Under the pieces are notes generated by a model, which ran no database searches, was not told the DNA's origin, and worked only from the letters and a program-made list of their open reading frames with translations. 64,000 nucleotides of DNA from Moritella yayanosii (lineage in GTDB: Bacteria; Pseudomonadota; Gammaproteobacteria; Enterobacterales; Moritellaceae). Shown here piece after piece: positions 1 to 8,007 of this stretch. The stretch lies in NCBI RefSeq assembly GCF_900465055.1, contig NZ_LS483250.1, forward strand, positions 186,001-250,000, given 5' to 3'. A program made the position numbers and the translations under genes. The first letter of the stretch is position 1, and each line of letters opens with the position of its first letter.

Positions 1-1
1 T

Positions 2-460
2 ATTCCCAATGCTGATTGCGTGGTTAAAGCACATTTATTTAGTAATCCCTTTATTCGTGGGGTGATAAAAAATACCGGTTATATCAGTAACGCTGACCCC
101 GAAGCACTGCTCGATGCGTGTAAATCATCATTAGAGCAGGGTAACAATCTGATTATTTTCCCTGAAGGCACACGTACCGTACCAGGAAAAGAAGTAGTTT
201 TTCAACGTGGCGCAGCCAATATAGCCTTACGTTGTCAGGCTTCAATTACCACTGTATTAATTAATGTCATGCCAAGTACATTAACAAAAGCAGAATCTTG
301 GTATCAAATTCCAAGCGAAAAAGCTAAATTTATGCTGCGGTTAACACGCAATGTGCCGTCAATTTCAACTGCAGCAGGAACATCCATGAGTAAACAAGTT
401 CGTCATTATTGCCGTGAACTTGAACGTTATTTTAAACAGGAACTACAGCTTAATGACTGA
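2..460 (+). CDS. 1-acylglycerol-3-phosphate-type acyltransferase of the APE cluster (5' partial)
   Basis: The open frame enters from the window edge, so the N-terminus with the HX4D motif is missing. What remains is the C-terminal half of a PlsC-type lysophospholipid acyltransferase, with the family block FPEGTRT near nt 160-180 and a preceding NPFIRGVIKNTGYI stretch. In aryl-polyene clusters a gene of this kind precedes the two ACP genes and is thought to help attach the polyene to a lipid. The stop overlaps the start of the next ACP gene by 8 nt, so the two are translationally linked. The family assignment is firm; the role in lipid attachment is inferred from cluster position. Confidence 0.85.
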   Translation: MPNADCVVKAHLFSNPFIRGVIKNTGYISNADPEALLDACKSSLEQGNNLIIFPEGTRTVPGKEVVFQRGAANIALRCQASITTVLINVMPSTLTKAESWYQIPSEKAKFMLRLTRNVPSISTAAGTSMSKQVRHYCRELERYFKQELQLND

Positions 461-716
461 ATTAAAAACTGAGCTAAAGCAGCTTATTATTGCGGAACTA
501 GACCTTGAAGATATTGAAGTTGAAGATATTAACGATGCGGATGCATTGTTTGTTGAAGGCTTAGGTTTAGATAGCATCGATGCACTGGAATTAGGTCTGA
601 TCCTAAAGAAACATTACAACATCAAAATCGATGCAAACTCGGAAGAGATTAAACACCATTTTTCATCGATTAATGCATTAAGTGCATTCATTACTCAGAC
701 TCGCGCTGTGGCTTAA
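453..716 (+). CDS. apeE: Acyl carrier protein 1 of the aryl polyene cluster
   Basis: An 87-residue acidic acyl carrier protein. The phosphopantetheine attachment serine is S41 in the motif GLGLDSIDALEL. It carries the growing polyene chain between the ketosynthase, ketoreductase and dehydratase partners encoded downstream. I chose the ATG at 453, which overlaps the stop of the upstream acyltransferase gene, because an upstream in-frame start would add residues not typical of ACPs. It lies 13 nt ahead of a second ACP gene, the usual tandem arrangement in APE clusters. The symbol is assigned from gene order and family, not from a search. Confidence 0.88.
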   Translation: MTELKTELKQLIIAELDLEDIEVEDINDADALFVEGLGLDSIDALELGLILKKHYNIKIDANSEEIKHHFSSINALSAFITQTRAVA

Positions 717-729
717 TTAAGGATTTCCC

Positions 730-981
730 ATGCAATCAAGAGAACAGATCTACCAAACACTAGCCGATATCTTAATTGAAGAATTTGAGATTGAAGCCGA
801 TGATATTAGCCTCGAAGCTAATTTATATACTGACTTAGATTTAGACAGTATTGATGCCATTGATTTAGTGATTAAATTACGCGACATAACTAACGAAAAA
901 ATTGAACCTGAAGTGTTTAAATTAGTACGTACAGTCGAAGACGTTGTTAACGAAATCGAAAAACTAACGTTAGCGAAATAA
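730..981 (+). CDS. apeF: Acyl carrier protein 2 of the aryl polyene cluster
   Basis: An 83-residue acyl carrier protein with phosphopantetheine serine S40 in the motif DLDLDSIDAIDL. AAGGATTT precedes the ATG by a suitable distance. The two tandem ACPs differ around the helix-II recognition region, which suggests they serve different steps, for example starter loading versus elongation; that division is inferred. The gene continues the + strand operon and is followed by a roughly 70-nt gap that holds a small tandem repeat before the next gene. Confidence 0.88.
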   Translation: MQSREQIYQTLADILIEEFEIEADDISLEANLYTDLDLDSIDAIDLVIKLRDITNEKIEPEVFKLVRTVEDVVNEIEKLTLAK

Positions 982-1053
982 TCGCTGTCTGCTTAGTTCA
1001 TCGTGCTATGACATGTGAAGACGCTATGTTGAAGACTTTATGTTGAAAAACTT

Positions 1054-1674
1054 ATGTTGAAAAAAACGCTGACTGTGCTGTTGGGATTATGCTTATTGCT
1101 CTATCCCTTTGCTGTCTATTTAGGACTAAATTATGTTAGTCCTTTTTGGCTTGCCCTGGGTTTGTTAGCCTTGTTATTGTCGCGTTTAGTGATGTTACGT
1201 GGTGTCTTAAACAAAATGCCGTGGTTATTACCTGCAACCACACTGGGCGGCTTAGCGATAGTTACCTCGTTATTCACGGATTCTGATATTGGTTTTAAAC
1301 TATATCCGCTGATGGTCAACTTTGCCATGCTGGCGGTATTTGCCTATTCATACTTTAAACCGCCCACTGTTATTGAAACGTTTGCGCGATTACAAGATCC
1401 GAACTTACCTGAACATGCGGTGGGTTACACACGTAAAGTTACCTTGGTGTGGTGTGGTTTCTTCATTATTAACGCCAGTATTTCATTGTACACGGCGTTA
1501 TATTGCTCATTTAAAGTGTGGACTATTTATAACGGTTTCATTGCCTATATTCTGATTGGCAGTCTATGTGCGGTTGAATTTGTTGTGCGCCTATTTGTGC
1601 AGCGTCAACACGCTAAAAATAATGCCGATAACAGTGACAACCCAAGCATTGAAACTGCGAACAAGGAAGCTTAA
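1054..1674 (+). CDS. Polytopic inner-membrane protein of the APE cluster (COG4648-like)
   Basis: A 206-residue protein that is mostly hydrophobic, with about five or six membrane segments between residues 5 and 185 and a polar tail of about 20 residues. A conserved membrane protein of this size sits between the second ACP and the adenylation gene in APE clusters. Its biochemical function is not known to me. The start lies at the third copy of an 11-bp tandem repeat containing TATGTTGAA, so earlier in-frame or near-frame ATGs exist; I chose 1054 because it gives a short basic N-terminus followed by a membrane segment. It ends 3 nt before the ligase gene. Confidence 0.75.
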   Translation: MLKKTLTVLLGLCLLLYPFAVYLGLNYVSPFWLALGLLALLLSRLVMLRGVLNKMPWLLPATTLGGLAIVTSLFTDSDIGFKLYPLMVNFAMLAVFAYSYFKPPTVIETFARLQDPNLPEHAVGYTRKVTLVWCGFFIINASISLYTALYCSFKVWTIYNGFIAYILIGSLCAVEFVVRLFVQRQHAKNNADNSDNPSIETANKEA

Positions 1675-1677
1675 GTA

Positions 1678-3159
1678 ATGACTGGTCTGTCGCTATGTCA
1701 GCGTGATATTTGCTTTTATCTTAACAAGCAAGCCTATAGTTTTGAGCAGTTTAATGCGGATATTAGCCAAACTAGACAGGTGATCCGCCAAACGCATGCC
1801 GACAGTGTGCTACTGTTTCACCAATCTAGCTATCAGTTTAGTGTTGGCTTTTTTGCCCTCGCACTAGAAAGTCGTCACATTGTTATGCCACCGAATGCAC
1901 AGCCGCAAACGCTCATGCATATCGCGTCGCAATGTCAGGCTACGTTAGGTGATATTAATGTTGGAGGTCTCGATGCGATCAACACGCCATTAATCGATGT
2001 GCCTTTAATTAATACGACTTTAATCAACGAGAGTAGTATCGCTGGACATAATGTGATTGCTACTCAGATCCAGCCATTACAAAATAGAGCTGATCTGTTT
2101 ACACCATTAGACTGTCAAATTACCTTTTACACTTCAGGTTCAACCGGACAACATAAACCGATTGTGAAGCGGTTTAGTCAGCTTAACTGCGAAGTTGATG
2201 TATTAATCAATACTTTTACTGCGCGGTTAGATGCCTCACAGTTGTTATTAAGCACTGTTTCTCATCAGCATATCTATGGGCTGTTATTTAAACTCTTGTT
2301 ACCGTTAAAATCTGGCTTGGCCATTGTCAATGATACCTTTGAATACCCAGAACATATTAGTCAATATTTAAGTAAAGAGTTTAGTAAAGAGTTAACTGAA
2401 GAGTTAACTGAAGCGTTAGGTCATGAGTTAACGGATGATAACCGCCAAACTGCATTATTGATCTCAAGCCCTGCGCATCTAAAACGGCTGAGTTTAGACA
2501 ATGTATTGATGGTTAACAAAGCCCAATTACAAGCTGTGTTTAGTTCGGGCGGCCCGTTACCGTTTGAAATTGCGAAAACGTTATTTAAGCAATTATCGCA
2601 AGCACCTATTGAAGTGTTTGGCAGTACCGAAACTGGCGGTATCGCTTGGCGACAGTGTCAAGGTAGCACCCCTAGTGCGTGGCAGGTTTTCCCTAATATT
2701 AGCTATAGCGTGATGGCTGAAACTGCGCAACTAGTGTTAACATCACCCTACATTAATGAAGCGAATTACGTGACTGAAGATCGCGTTCAGCGCATTGATA
2801 AGCAGCACTTTGCAATGTTAGGCCGCGCCGATCGCACGATTAAACACGAAGAAAAACGTATTAACCTTGACCATATGGAACGCTGTTTACAGCAACATGT
2901 ACTGGTTAATGAAGTGCGTGTGCTCGTACTCGATGGCGTCAAAAAGCAAGTGTTAGCAACCGTGATTGAATTGACCGAAGCAGGGCAGGTATTACTGAAC
3001 GAACAGAGTAAAAAGTCACTGAATGATAGCTTTAAACAGCATTTACTCGGTGAATTTGAACGTATCTGTTTACCTAAGAAATGGCGCTACCCAGCGCAAA
3101 TGCCATTTAATTCTCAAGGTAAATTAGTGATTAAAGAATTGGAGAAATTGTTTGACTGA
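1678..3159 (+). CDS. apeH: AMP-dependent acyl-ACP ligase (aryl starter loading)
   Basis: A 493-residue member of the acyl-CoA synthetase/adenylation family. It has the Ser/Thr/Gly-rich phosphate-binding loop YTSGSTGQHK at about residue 150, the GSTETGG block, and a C-terminal lysine in the sequence NSQGKLVIKE. In aryl-polyene synthesis an enzyme of this type activates the aryl acid produced by the ammonia-lyase and transfers it to an ACP. The region near residues 235-250 holds a short repeated run of KEFSKEL/TEELTE encoded by tandem DNA, an unusual insertion in the N-terminal domain. The stop overlaps the TTG start of the next gene. Confidence 0.85.
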   Translation: MTGLSLCQRDICFYLNKQAYSFEQFNADISQTRQVIRQTHADSVLLFHQSSYQFSVGFFALALESRHIVMPPNAQPQTLMHIASQCQATLGDINVGGLDAINTPLIDVPLINTTLINESSIAGHNVIATQIQPLQNRADLFTPLDCQITFYTSGSTGQHKPIVKRFSQLNCEVDVLINTFTARLDASQLLLSTVSHQHIYGLLFKLLLPLKSGLAIVNDTFEYPEHISQYLSKEFSKELTEELTEALGHELTDDNRQTALLISSPAHLKRLSLDNVLMVNKAQLQAVFSSGGPLPFEIAKTLFKQLSQAPIEVFGSTETGGIAWRQCQGSTPSAWQVFPNISYSVMAETAQLVLTSPYINEANYVTEDRVQRIDKQHFAMLGRADRTIKHEEKRINLDHMERCLQQHVLVNEVRVLVLDGVKKQVLATVIELTEAGQVLLNEQSKKSLNDSFKQHLLGEFERICLPKKWRYPAQMPFNSQGKLVIKELEKLFD

Positions 3160-3604
3160 ATTAGTAAAAGTGGATGCAAGGATCCTGAATAAAGTGCTAA
3201 GCGATAAAAGTGCTGTATTAACCTTGCATATCCCAGCAGACCTAGATTACTTTAAAGGTCATTTCGATCAAGCACCAATTTTAGCGGGTGTGGTGCAATT
3301 GCATTGGGCGGTAGAGTATGCCAGACAATATTTGAACATGGGCGTGGCTGATGTAATGGACATTAAAGTGCTTAAGTTCCAAGAAATGATCTTACCGGGT
3401 CAAGATGTGGTGCTGACGTTAACTAAAAAATCAACCGAGAAAGTGCTATTCAGTTATCAATCCAGTGTTCAATCAAGAATGGCAAACGGTGATATTAAAT
3501 CCTATTCTTCTGGTCGACTTATTTTTGCTGAAACAGCCGTTCATCCTGTTTTAGAAGAAATAACGCTAACTATTTCAGAAGACAATAAAGCAGGTGAAGT
3601 GTGA
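3152..3604 (+). CDS. apeI: FabZ-like 3-hydroxyacyl-ACP dehydratase subunit carrying the active-site His
   Basis: A 150-residue hot-dog fold protein. The FabZ-type GHF motif is present (H37 in YFKGHFDQAP), but the glutamate that FabZ carries shortly after it is replaced: the helix reads GVVQLHW. In published APE systems this protein pairs with ApeP into a heteromeric dehydratase, and the ApeP homologue here (12320) carries the glutamate but no GHF histidine, so the two complement each other. I chose the TTG at 3152 because GGAG sits 8 nt upstream and no nearby ATG is in frame. It overlaps the ligase gene by 8 nt. Confidence 0.82.
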   Translation: MTELVKVDARILNKVLSDKSAVLTLHIPADLDYFKGHFDQAPILAGVVQLHWAVEYARQYLNMGVADVMDIKVLKFQEMILPGQDVVLTLTKKSTEKVLFSYQSSVQSRMANGDIKSYSSGRLIFAETAVHPVLEEITLTISEDNKAGEV

Positions 3605-4338
3605 GTTATTGCATTGTTATTCCTAACTATAATCACACGGTCGTGATTGATAAGTTATTAGGGTCTTTAGCGGAATTCCAGTTACCTGTGATCATGGTTA
3701 ATGATGGCAGTGATGCTGACAGTAGTGCTTTTATGCTGACGTTAGCGGAAAAATACAGTTATGTTACCTTGATTAATCACCCTCATAATCAAGGGAAAGG
3801 TGCGGCGGTGCAAACCGGCTTAAAACACGCGGATAGTATGGGGTTTACCCATGCGGTCCAAGTGGATGCCGATGGTCAGCATGATATTTCTGATATCAGT
3901 AAACTGGTTGAATTATCACAGGCACAGCCAAATCAGTTAATCAGTGGCCGACCAATTTATAATGAATCGGTACCGAAGCATCGCTATTACGCCCGTTATT
4001 TAACCCATGTTTGGGTGTGGATTGAAACGCTATCATTTGATATCAAAGATACCATGTGTGGTTTTCGGGTGTATCCACTGGCTGAGACATTAGGCTTGTT
4101 AGCGAAACATGGCAGTCTTGGCCACTACATGGCGTTTGATACCGAGATCATGGTGCGTTTATATTGGAATGGTGTAGAAACGACGTTCTTACCAACCAAG
4201 GTTAACTACCCTGAAAATGGCGTATCGCACTTCCGTTTATGGGAAGACAACGTGGCTATATCATGGATGCACACCCGGTTAGTGTTTGGCATGTTAAAAC
4301 GTTTACCGCAGTTATTATTGCGTAAATTTAGAGCCTGA
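3601..4338 (+). CDS. Family 2 glycosyltransferase of the APE cluster
   Basis: A 245-residue cytoplasmic GT2 enzyme resembling dolichol-phosphate mannosyltransferases. It shows an N-terminal nucleotide-binding strand CIVIPNYNH, the acidic VNDGSDAD loop and the metal-binding VDADGQHD motif at about residues 89-95. It has no membrane segment. In many APE clusters this domain is fused to the LpxL-like acyltransferase; here the two are separate genes 43 nt apart. The pair is thought to build or modify the lipid or sugar anchor of the polyene. The GTG start overlaps the stop of the preceding gene. Confidence 0.85.
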   Translation: MSYCIVIPNYNHTVVIDKLLGSLAEFQLPVIMVNDGSDADSSAFMLTLAEKYSYVTLINHPHNQGKGAAVQTGLKHADSMGFTHAVQVDADGQHDISDISKLVELSQAQPNQLISGRPIYNESVPKHRYYARYLTHVWVWIETLSFDIKDTMCGFRVYPLAETLGLLAKHGSLGHYMAFDTEIMVRLYWNGVETTFLPTKVNYPENGVSHFRLWEDNVAISWMHTRLVFGMLKRLPQLLLRKFRA

Positions 4339-4381
4339 TTTAGAGAATAGCTTAGAAAATCATTTAGGAAAGAGTGACAAT

Positions 4382-5326
4382 ATGGCAACCACAAAACACT
4401 GGTCCAAAATGCAAGAACGCGGTACCTACTTTGGTATGAAAACACTGCTATTTTGTTACCGTATTCTAGGCCGTACCGGTTTATCTATTATTCTCTATCC
4501 CGTGATTGTGTATTTGTATTTCACTGGTGGGGAAAGTAAAAAAGCCTCGTTAAATTACCTTGGTAAGATTGCCAAGCGCAAAGGCAGTTCGAAACAGCCG
4601 GGTCATCGAGAAGGTATTAAACATTTCTATACTTTTGCCCAAGGCGCATTTGATAAGATCGATGCTTGGACAGGCAAGATCAGCATAGATCAAGTTGCGT
4701 ATGATTATTGCGATAAATTTAGGCAGGTATTAGAAACTGATCAAGGTGCGGTCTTTATTGGCTCGCATCTCGGTAACTTAGAAGTATGTCGCACGCTCAG
4801 TGTGGGTAAGTATAAAACCCGTATTAATGTATTGGTTTTTACGCATCATGCGATTGAGTTTAATAAGATAATGCAAAAGATTAACCCCAATGTGAATGTT
4901 AACTTCATTCAAGTGTCAGATGTGGGTGTTGATTTAGCCATTTTATTAAAACAACGCGTAGAAGCGGGTGAGAAGGTCGTGATTGTCGGGGACCGCACCA
5001 GTACGACATCTCCTGGACGCGTGGTTTATGCCGATTTCTTAGGTCAGCAAGCGCCGTTTTCACAAGGGCCATTTATTCTCGCCTCGTTGCTGGAATGTCC
5101 TGTGTATTATCTGTTTTGTTTGAAAGACGGTGATAAATATCGCCTTATTTTCGAGCATGTATCAGATAAGTTGAAGTTTGCACGTAAAACCAGACAAGCC
5201 GATATCGGCGAGTTAATTAATCAATATGCGCAAAGGTTAGAACACTTTTGTCTGCAATACCCGTATCAATGGTTTAACTTTTTTGATTTTTGGCAAGAAG
5301 ACCATAAAGTAGAACGTAAGAAATAG
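4382..5326 (+). CDS. LpxL/HtrB-like acyltransferase of the APE cluster
   Basis: A 314-residue member of the lysophospholipid/lauroyl acyltransferase superfamily. One membrane segment lies near residues 20-45, followed by the signature GSHLGNLE (catalytic His/Glu motif) at about residue 128 and GDRTS near residue 208. Lipid A late acyltransferases have the same arrangement and a similar length of about 300 residues. In the APE context it most likely acylates the glycosyl or glycerol anchor of the polyene at the inner membrane. AGGAAAGAG precedes the ATG. Confidence 0.82.
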   Translation: MATTKHWSKMQERGTYFGMKTLLFCYRILGRTGLSIILYPVIVYLYFTGGESKKASLNYLGKIAKRKGSSKQPGHREGIKHFYTFAQGAFDKIDAWTGKISIDQVAYDYCDKFRQVLETDQGAVFIGSHLGNLEVCRTLSVGKYKTRINVLVFTHHAIEFNKIMQKINPNVNVNFIQVSDVGVDLAILLKQRVEAGEKVVIVGDRTSTTSPGRVVYADFLGQQAPFSQGPFILASLLECPVYYLFCLKDGDKYRLIFEHVSDKLKFARKTRQADIGELINQYAQRLEHFCLQYPYQWFNFFDFWQEDHKVERKK

Positions 5327-5339
5327 TTTGGAGAAGTCA

Positions 5340-6887
5340 GTGGCTACCACTAAAGCAACAATTAAGTTTGGCGAATCACGTTTAACGATTGAAGATATCG
5401 TTGCAATTTCGAAACAAGAAAAGCATGTCAGTATCAGTCATGCACCTGAATTAACCAATAAGATCGATTCAGCGCTGGCCTTCTTAGACAGATTATTAAA
5501 AGAAGACGGCGTTATTTATGGCGTAACCACTGGTTATGGCGATTCAGTGACAGTCAAAGTACCCCTTCATCTCGTCCATGAATTGCCATTACACCTTACC
5601 CGTTTTCATGGTTGTGGTTTAGGGCAGTTATTCAGTGTTGCCGAAGGCCGTGCTGTGTTAGCGACGCGTCTTACTTCGTTAGCCCAAGGTTATTCTGGCG
5701 TAAGCTGGGAATTGCTGCATTTACTCGCAGCCTACTTAGAGCACGATATTATTCCGGCGATTCCGCAAGAAGGCTCGGTAGGCGCAAGTGGCGATTTAAC
5801 CCCGTTATCTTATGTAGCTGGCGCATTAATTGGCGAACGTGATGTGTATTACAAAGACCAGATCCGCAACAGTGGTGAAGTCATGACTGAAGTGGGTCTA
5901 ACGCCATTGGTATTGCGACCTAAAGAAGGGCTCGCGATCATGAACGGCACGGCGGTCATGACGGCTGTTGCTTGTTTAGCGTTTGATCGTGCTAACTATC
6001 TGACTAAACTGGCGGCGCGTATTACTGCCATGGCGAGTCTGTCTATTCAAGGTAATAGCCATCATTTTGATGAGATCTTATTCTCGGTAAAACCACACCC
6101 AGGTCAGCAACAAGTCGCTACGTGGATCCGTAATGATTTAAACCACGCTGAGCACCCACGTAATGCTGACCGTTTACAAGACCGTTATTCGATCCGTTGT
6201 GCGCCGCATGTTATCGGGGTATTACAAGATTCACTGCCTTGGTTCCGTCAAATGATTGAGAACGAGCTGAACTCGGCGAATGATAACCCGATCATTGATG
6301 GTCAAGGTGAGCACGTATTACACGGTGGTCATTTTTACGGTGGTCATATCGCGATGGCGATGGACAGCATGAAAACTGCGGTTGCTAACCTTGCAGATCT
6401 TGCTGATCGTCAGTTAGCGTCTTTGGTTGATACCAAATACAATAATGGCTTGCCATCAAACTTATCGATGAGTGATGAATCGCGCCGTTATATTAACCAC
6501 GGTTTTAAAGCCATGCAAATTGGCGCGTCAGCCTACACTGCAGAAGCATTAAAACAAACCATGCCGGCCAGCGTGTTCTCACGCTCTACAGAATGTCATA
6601 ACCAAGACAAAGTAAGCATGGGTACGATTGCCGCACGCGATGCAATGCGGGTTTTACAATTGACAGAGCAAGTATTAGCGACGACATTATTGGCGACAGT
6701 ACAAGGTCTACGCATTCGTATTGAACGTAAAGAGTTAGATTTAGCCAGTTTACCTGTCGCTGTGCAAGCTATGTATAACGACATTTGCAGCTTCTTCGAA
6801 CCGCTAGTAGAAGACCGACCAATGGAAAGTCTATTACGCTTTACAATTGATGCGATTCAAACCCAGCGTTGGGCGCTTTATCAATAA
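5340..6887 (+). CDS. Aromatic amino-acid ammonia-lyase (HAL/TAL/PAL family)
   Basis: A 515-residue MIO-dependent lyase. The MIO-forming Ala-Ser-Gly lies in GSVGASGDLTPLSY at about residues 147-149. The active-site sequences NSANDNPII and YGVTTGYG are also present. The family deaminates histidine, tyrosine or phenylalanine to the unsaturated acid; in APE clusters it is expected to make the 4-hydroxycinnamate-type starter. The substrate-selecting loop reads RFHGCGLG, not the SHAAG typical of housekeeping histidine ammonia-lyase, which supports an aromatic substrate but does not settle it. I chose the GTG at 5340 because GGAG is 6 nt upstream; a TTG at 5328 overlaps that very ribosome binding site. 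Confidence 0.85.
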   Translation: MATTKATIKFGESRLTIEDIVAISKQEKHVSISHAPELTNKIDSALAFLDRLLKEDGVIYGVTTGYGDSVTVKVPLHLVHELPLHLTRFHGCGLGQLFSVAEGRAVLATRLTSLAQGYSGVSWELLHLLAAYLEHDIIPAIPQEGSVGASGDLTPLSYVAGALIGERDVYYKDQIRNSGEVMTEVGLTPLVLRPKEGLAIMNGTAVMTAVACLAFDRANYLTKLAARITAMASLSIQGNSHHFDEILFSVKPHPGQQQVATWIRNDLNHAEHPRNADRLQDRYSIRCAPHVIGVLQDSLPWFRQMIENELNSANDNPIIDGQGEHVLHGGHFYGGHIAMAMDSMKTAVANLADLADRQLASLVDTKYNNGLPSNLSMSDESRRYINHGFKAMQIGASAYTAEALKQTMPASVFSRSTECHNQDKVSMGTIAARDAMRVLQLTEQVLATTLLATVQGLRIRIERKELDLASLPVAVQAMYNDICSFFEPLVEDRPMESLLRFTIDAIQTQRWALYQ

Positions 6888-6932
6888 TCGCTATACAAAA
6901 TACATGTAAGAAACAAGCAAGGTAATAAATAA

Positions 6933-7361
6933 ATGAGCAAAAATAGTCTGTTATCGGAATCCGTTATTATTGACGTACCGTTTCATGATTGTGATCCGAT
7001 GCAAGTCGTGTGGCACGGTAACTATGCGCGTTACTTTGAAGTGGCTCGCAGCGCGCTATTACGTAAAATGAATTACGATTATGAAGAGATGAGTAAATCA
7101 GGTTACGTGTGGCCGATTGTCGATATGCGCGTGAAGTACATTGCTTCGGCGCGTTATGCGCAGAAGATCAAAGTGGATGCACATTTAGTGGAAGTGGAAT
7201 CGCGCTTGAAAATGGAATACCTGATCACCTGTTTAGAAACGGGTAAGACGTTAACTAAAGCATCGACTATTCAGTTAGCGGTTGATCTAGAAACCCAAGA
7301 ATTGCAATTTGTGACGCCAGCTGTCTTTACTGATAAATTGAACGGTGAATTGCATGGGTAA
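6933..7361 (+). CDS. apeK: 4-hydroxybenzoyl-CoA-type thioesterase
   Basis: A 142-residue single hot-dog thioesterase of the 4HBT family. The active-site block HDCDPMQVVWHGNYARYFE has the conserved Asp and the HGNY helix start. In APE synthesis a thioesterase of this type releases or edits acyl chains from the ACP. It lies 45 nt after the lyase gene and overlaps the next gene by 8 nt (ATGGGTAA). The symbol is given from order and family. Confidence 0.83.
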   Translation: MSKNSLLSESVIIDVPFHDCDPMQVVWHGNYARYFEVARSALLRKMNYDYEEMSKSGYVWPIVDMRVKYIASARYAQKIKVDAHLVEVESRLKMEYLITCLETGKTLTKASTIQLAVDLETQELQFVTPAVFTDKLNGELHG

Positions 7362-8007
7362 TTGGTTACGGCTGCTGCTGTTAATGTCATTGGCTGGCAA
7401 CGTATTAGCTGCTGACTTAAATGCAGATGAAATTGAAGCCTTAAGCTCAGATTTGGCGACACCACGGGCACTATTATCGCAGTTTAAACCGCTGACAATA
7501 GCCAGTGGCACGTTTGTGCAAAACAAGTATTTCACGATACTGAAAAACCCTATCACGTCAACGGGTGAACTGTATTTAGATCAAGCCTTGGGTTTTGTCT
7601 GGCATACCAGTAAACCGATTGCCTCGACCATGATACTCAAAGACGATGGGTTGTTTTCTATTGATCATCGTCAGCAGCAGACGCAGATCAATAATGCCAC
7701 CCCCATTGCCACCGTACTCATGAGTGCCTTGTCTGGGGATCTTACTGCGCTTGAAAGCCAATTTAGCTTAGCGGTCACTTCATTAACAACAGCATCATTA
7801 ACAAAAACAGTATCTTCAGGCCGAACTTGCATTGAGTTAACGCCAAAAGACGCGACGATAGCCAACGTGATACGGGTGATTGAGTTATGCGGGAAAGATA
7901 CTGTCGAGCATGTAGTATTATTTGAAACCTCGGGTAACCGTACCGAGATTGAACTTAGTTTGACTGCGGTTGATGAACTGCCAAAGGCTATTAGTGAGCA
8001 ACTCTAA
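7354..8007 (+). CDS. LolA-like periplasmic carrier of the APE cluster
   Basis: A 217-residue secreted protein with a signal peptide (MGNWLRLLLLMSLAGNVLAA). The mature part resembles outer-membrane lipoprotein carrier proteins: residues near FVQNKYFTILKNPITSTGELY match the LolA opening strands. It is presumed to ferry the lipid-linked polyene across the periplasm to the outer membrane, working with the MMPL exporter encoded next. I chose the ATG at 7354, which overlaps the thioesterase stop, over a GTG three codons upstream because it leaves a cleaner signal peptide. The protein level is well supported; the cargo is inferred. Confidence 0.8.
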   Translation: MGNWLRLLLLMSLAGNVLAADLNADEIEALSSDLATPRALLSQFKPLTIASGTFVQNKYFTILKNPITSTGELYLDQALGFVWHTSKPIASTMILKDDGLFSIDHRQQQTQINNATPIATVLMSALSGDLTALESQFSLAVTSLTTASLTKTVSSGRTCIELTPKDATIANVIRVIELCGKDTVEHVVLFETSGNRTEIELSLTAVDELPKAISEQL

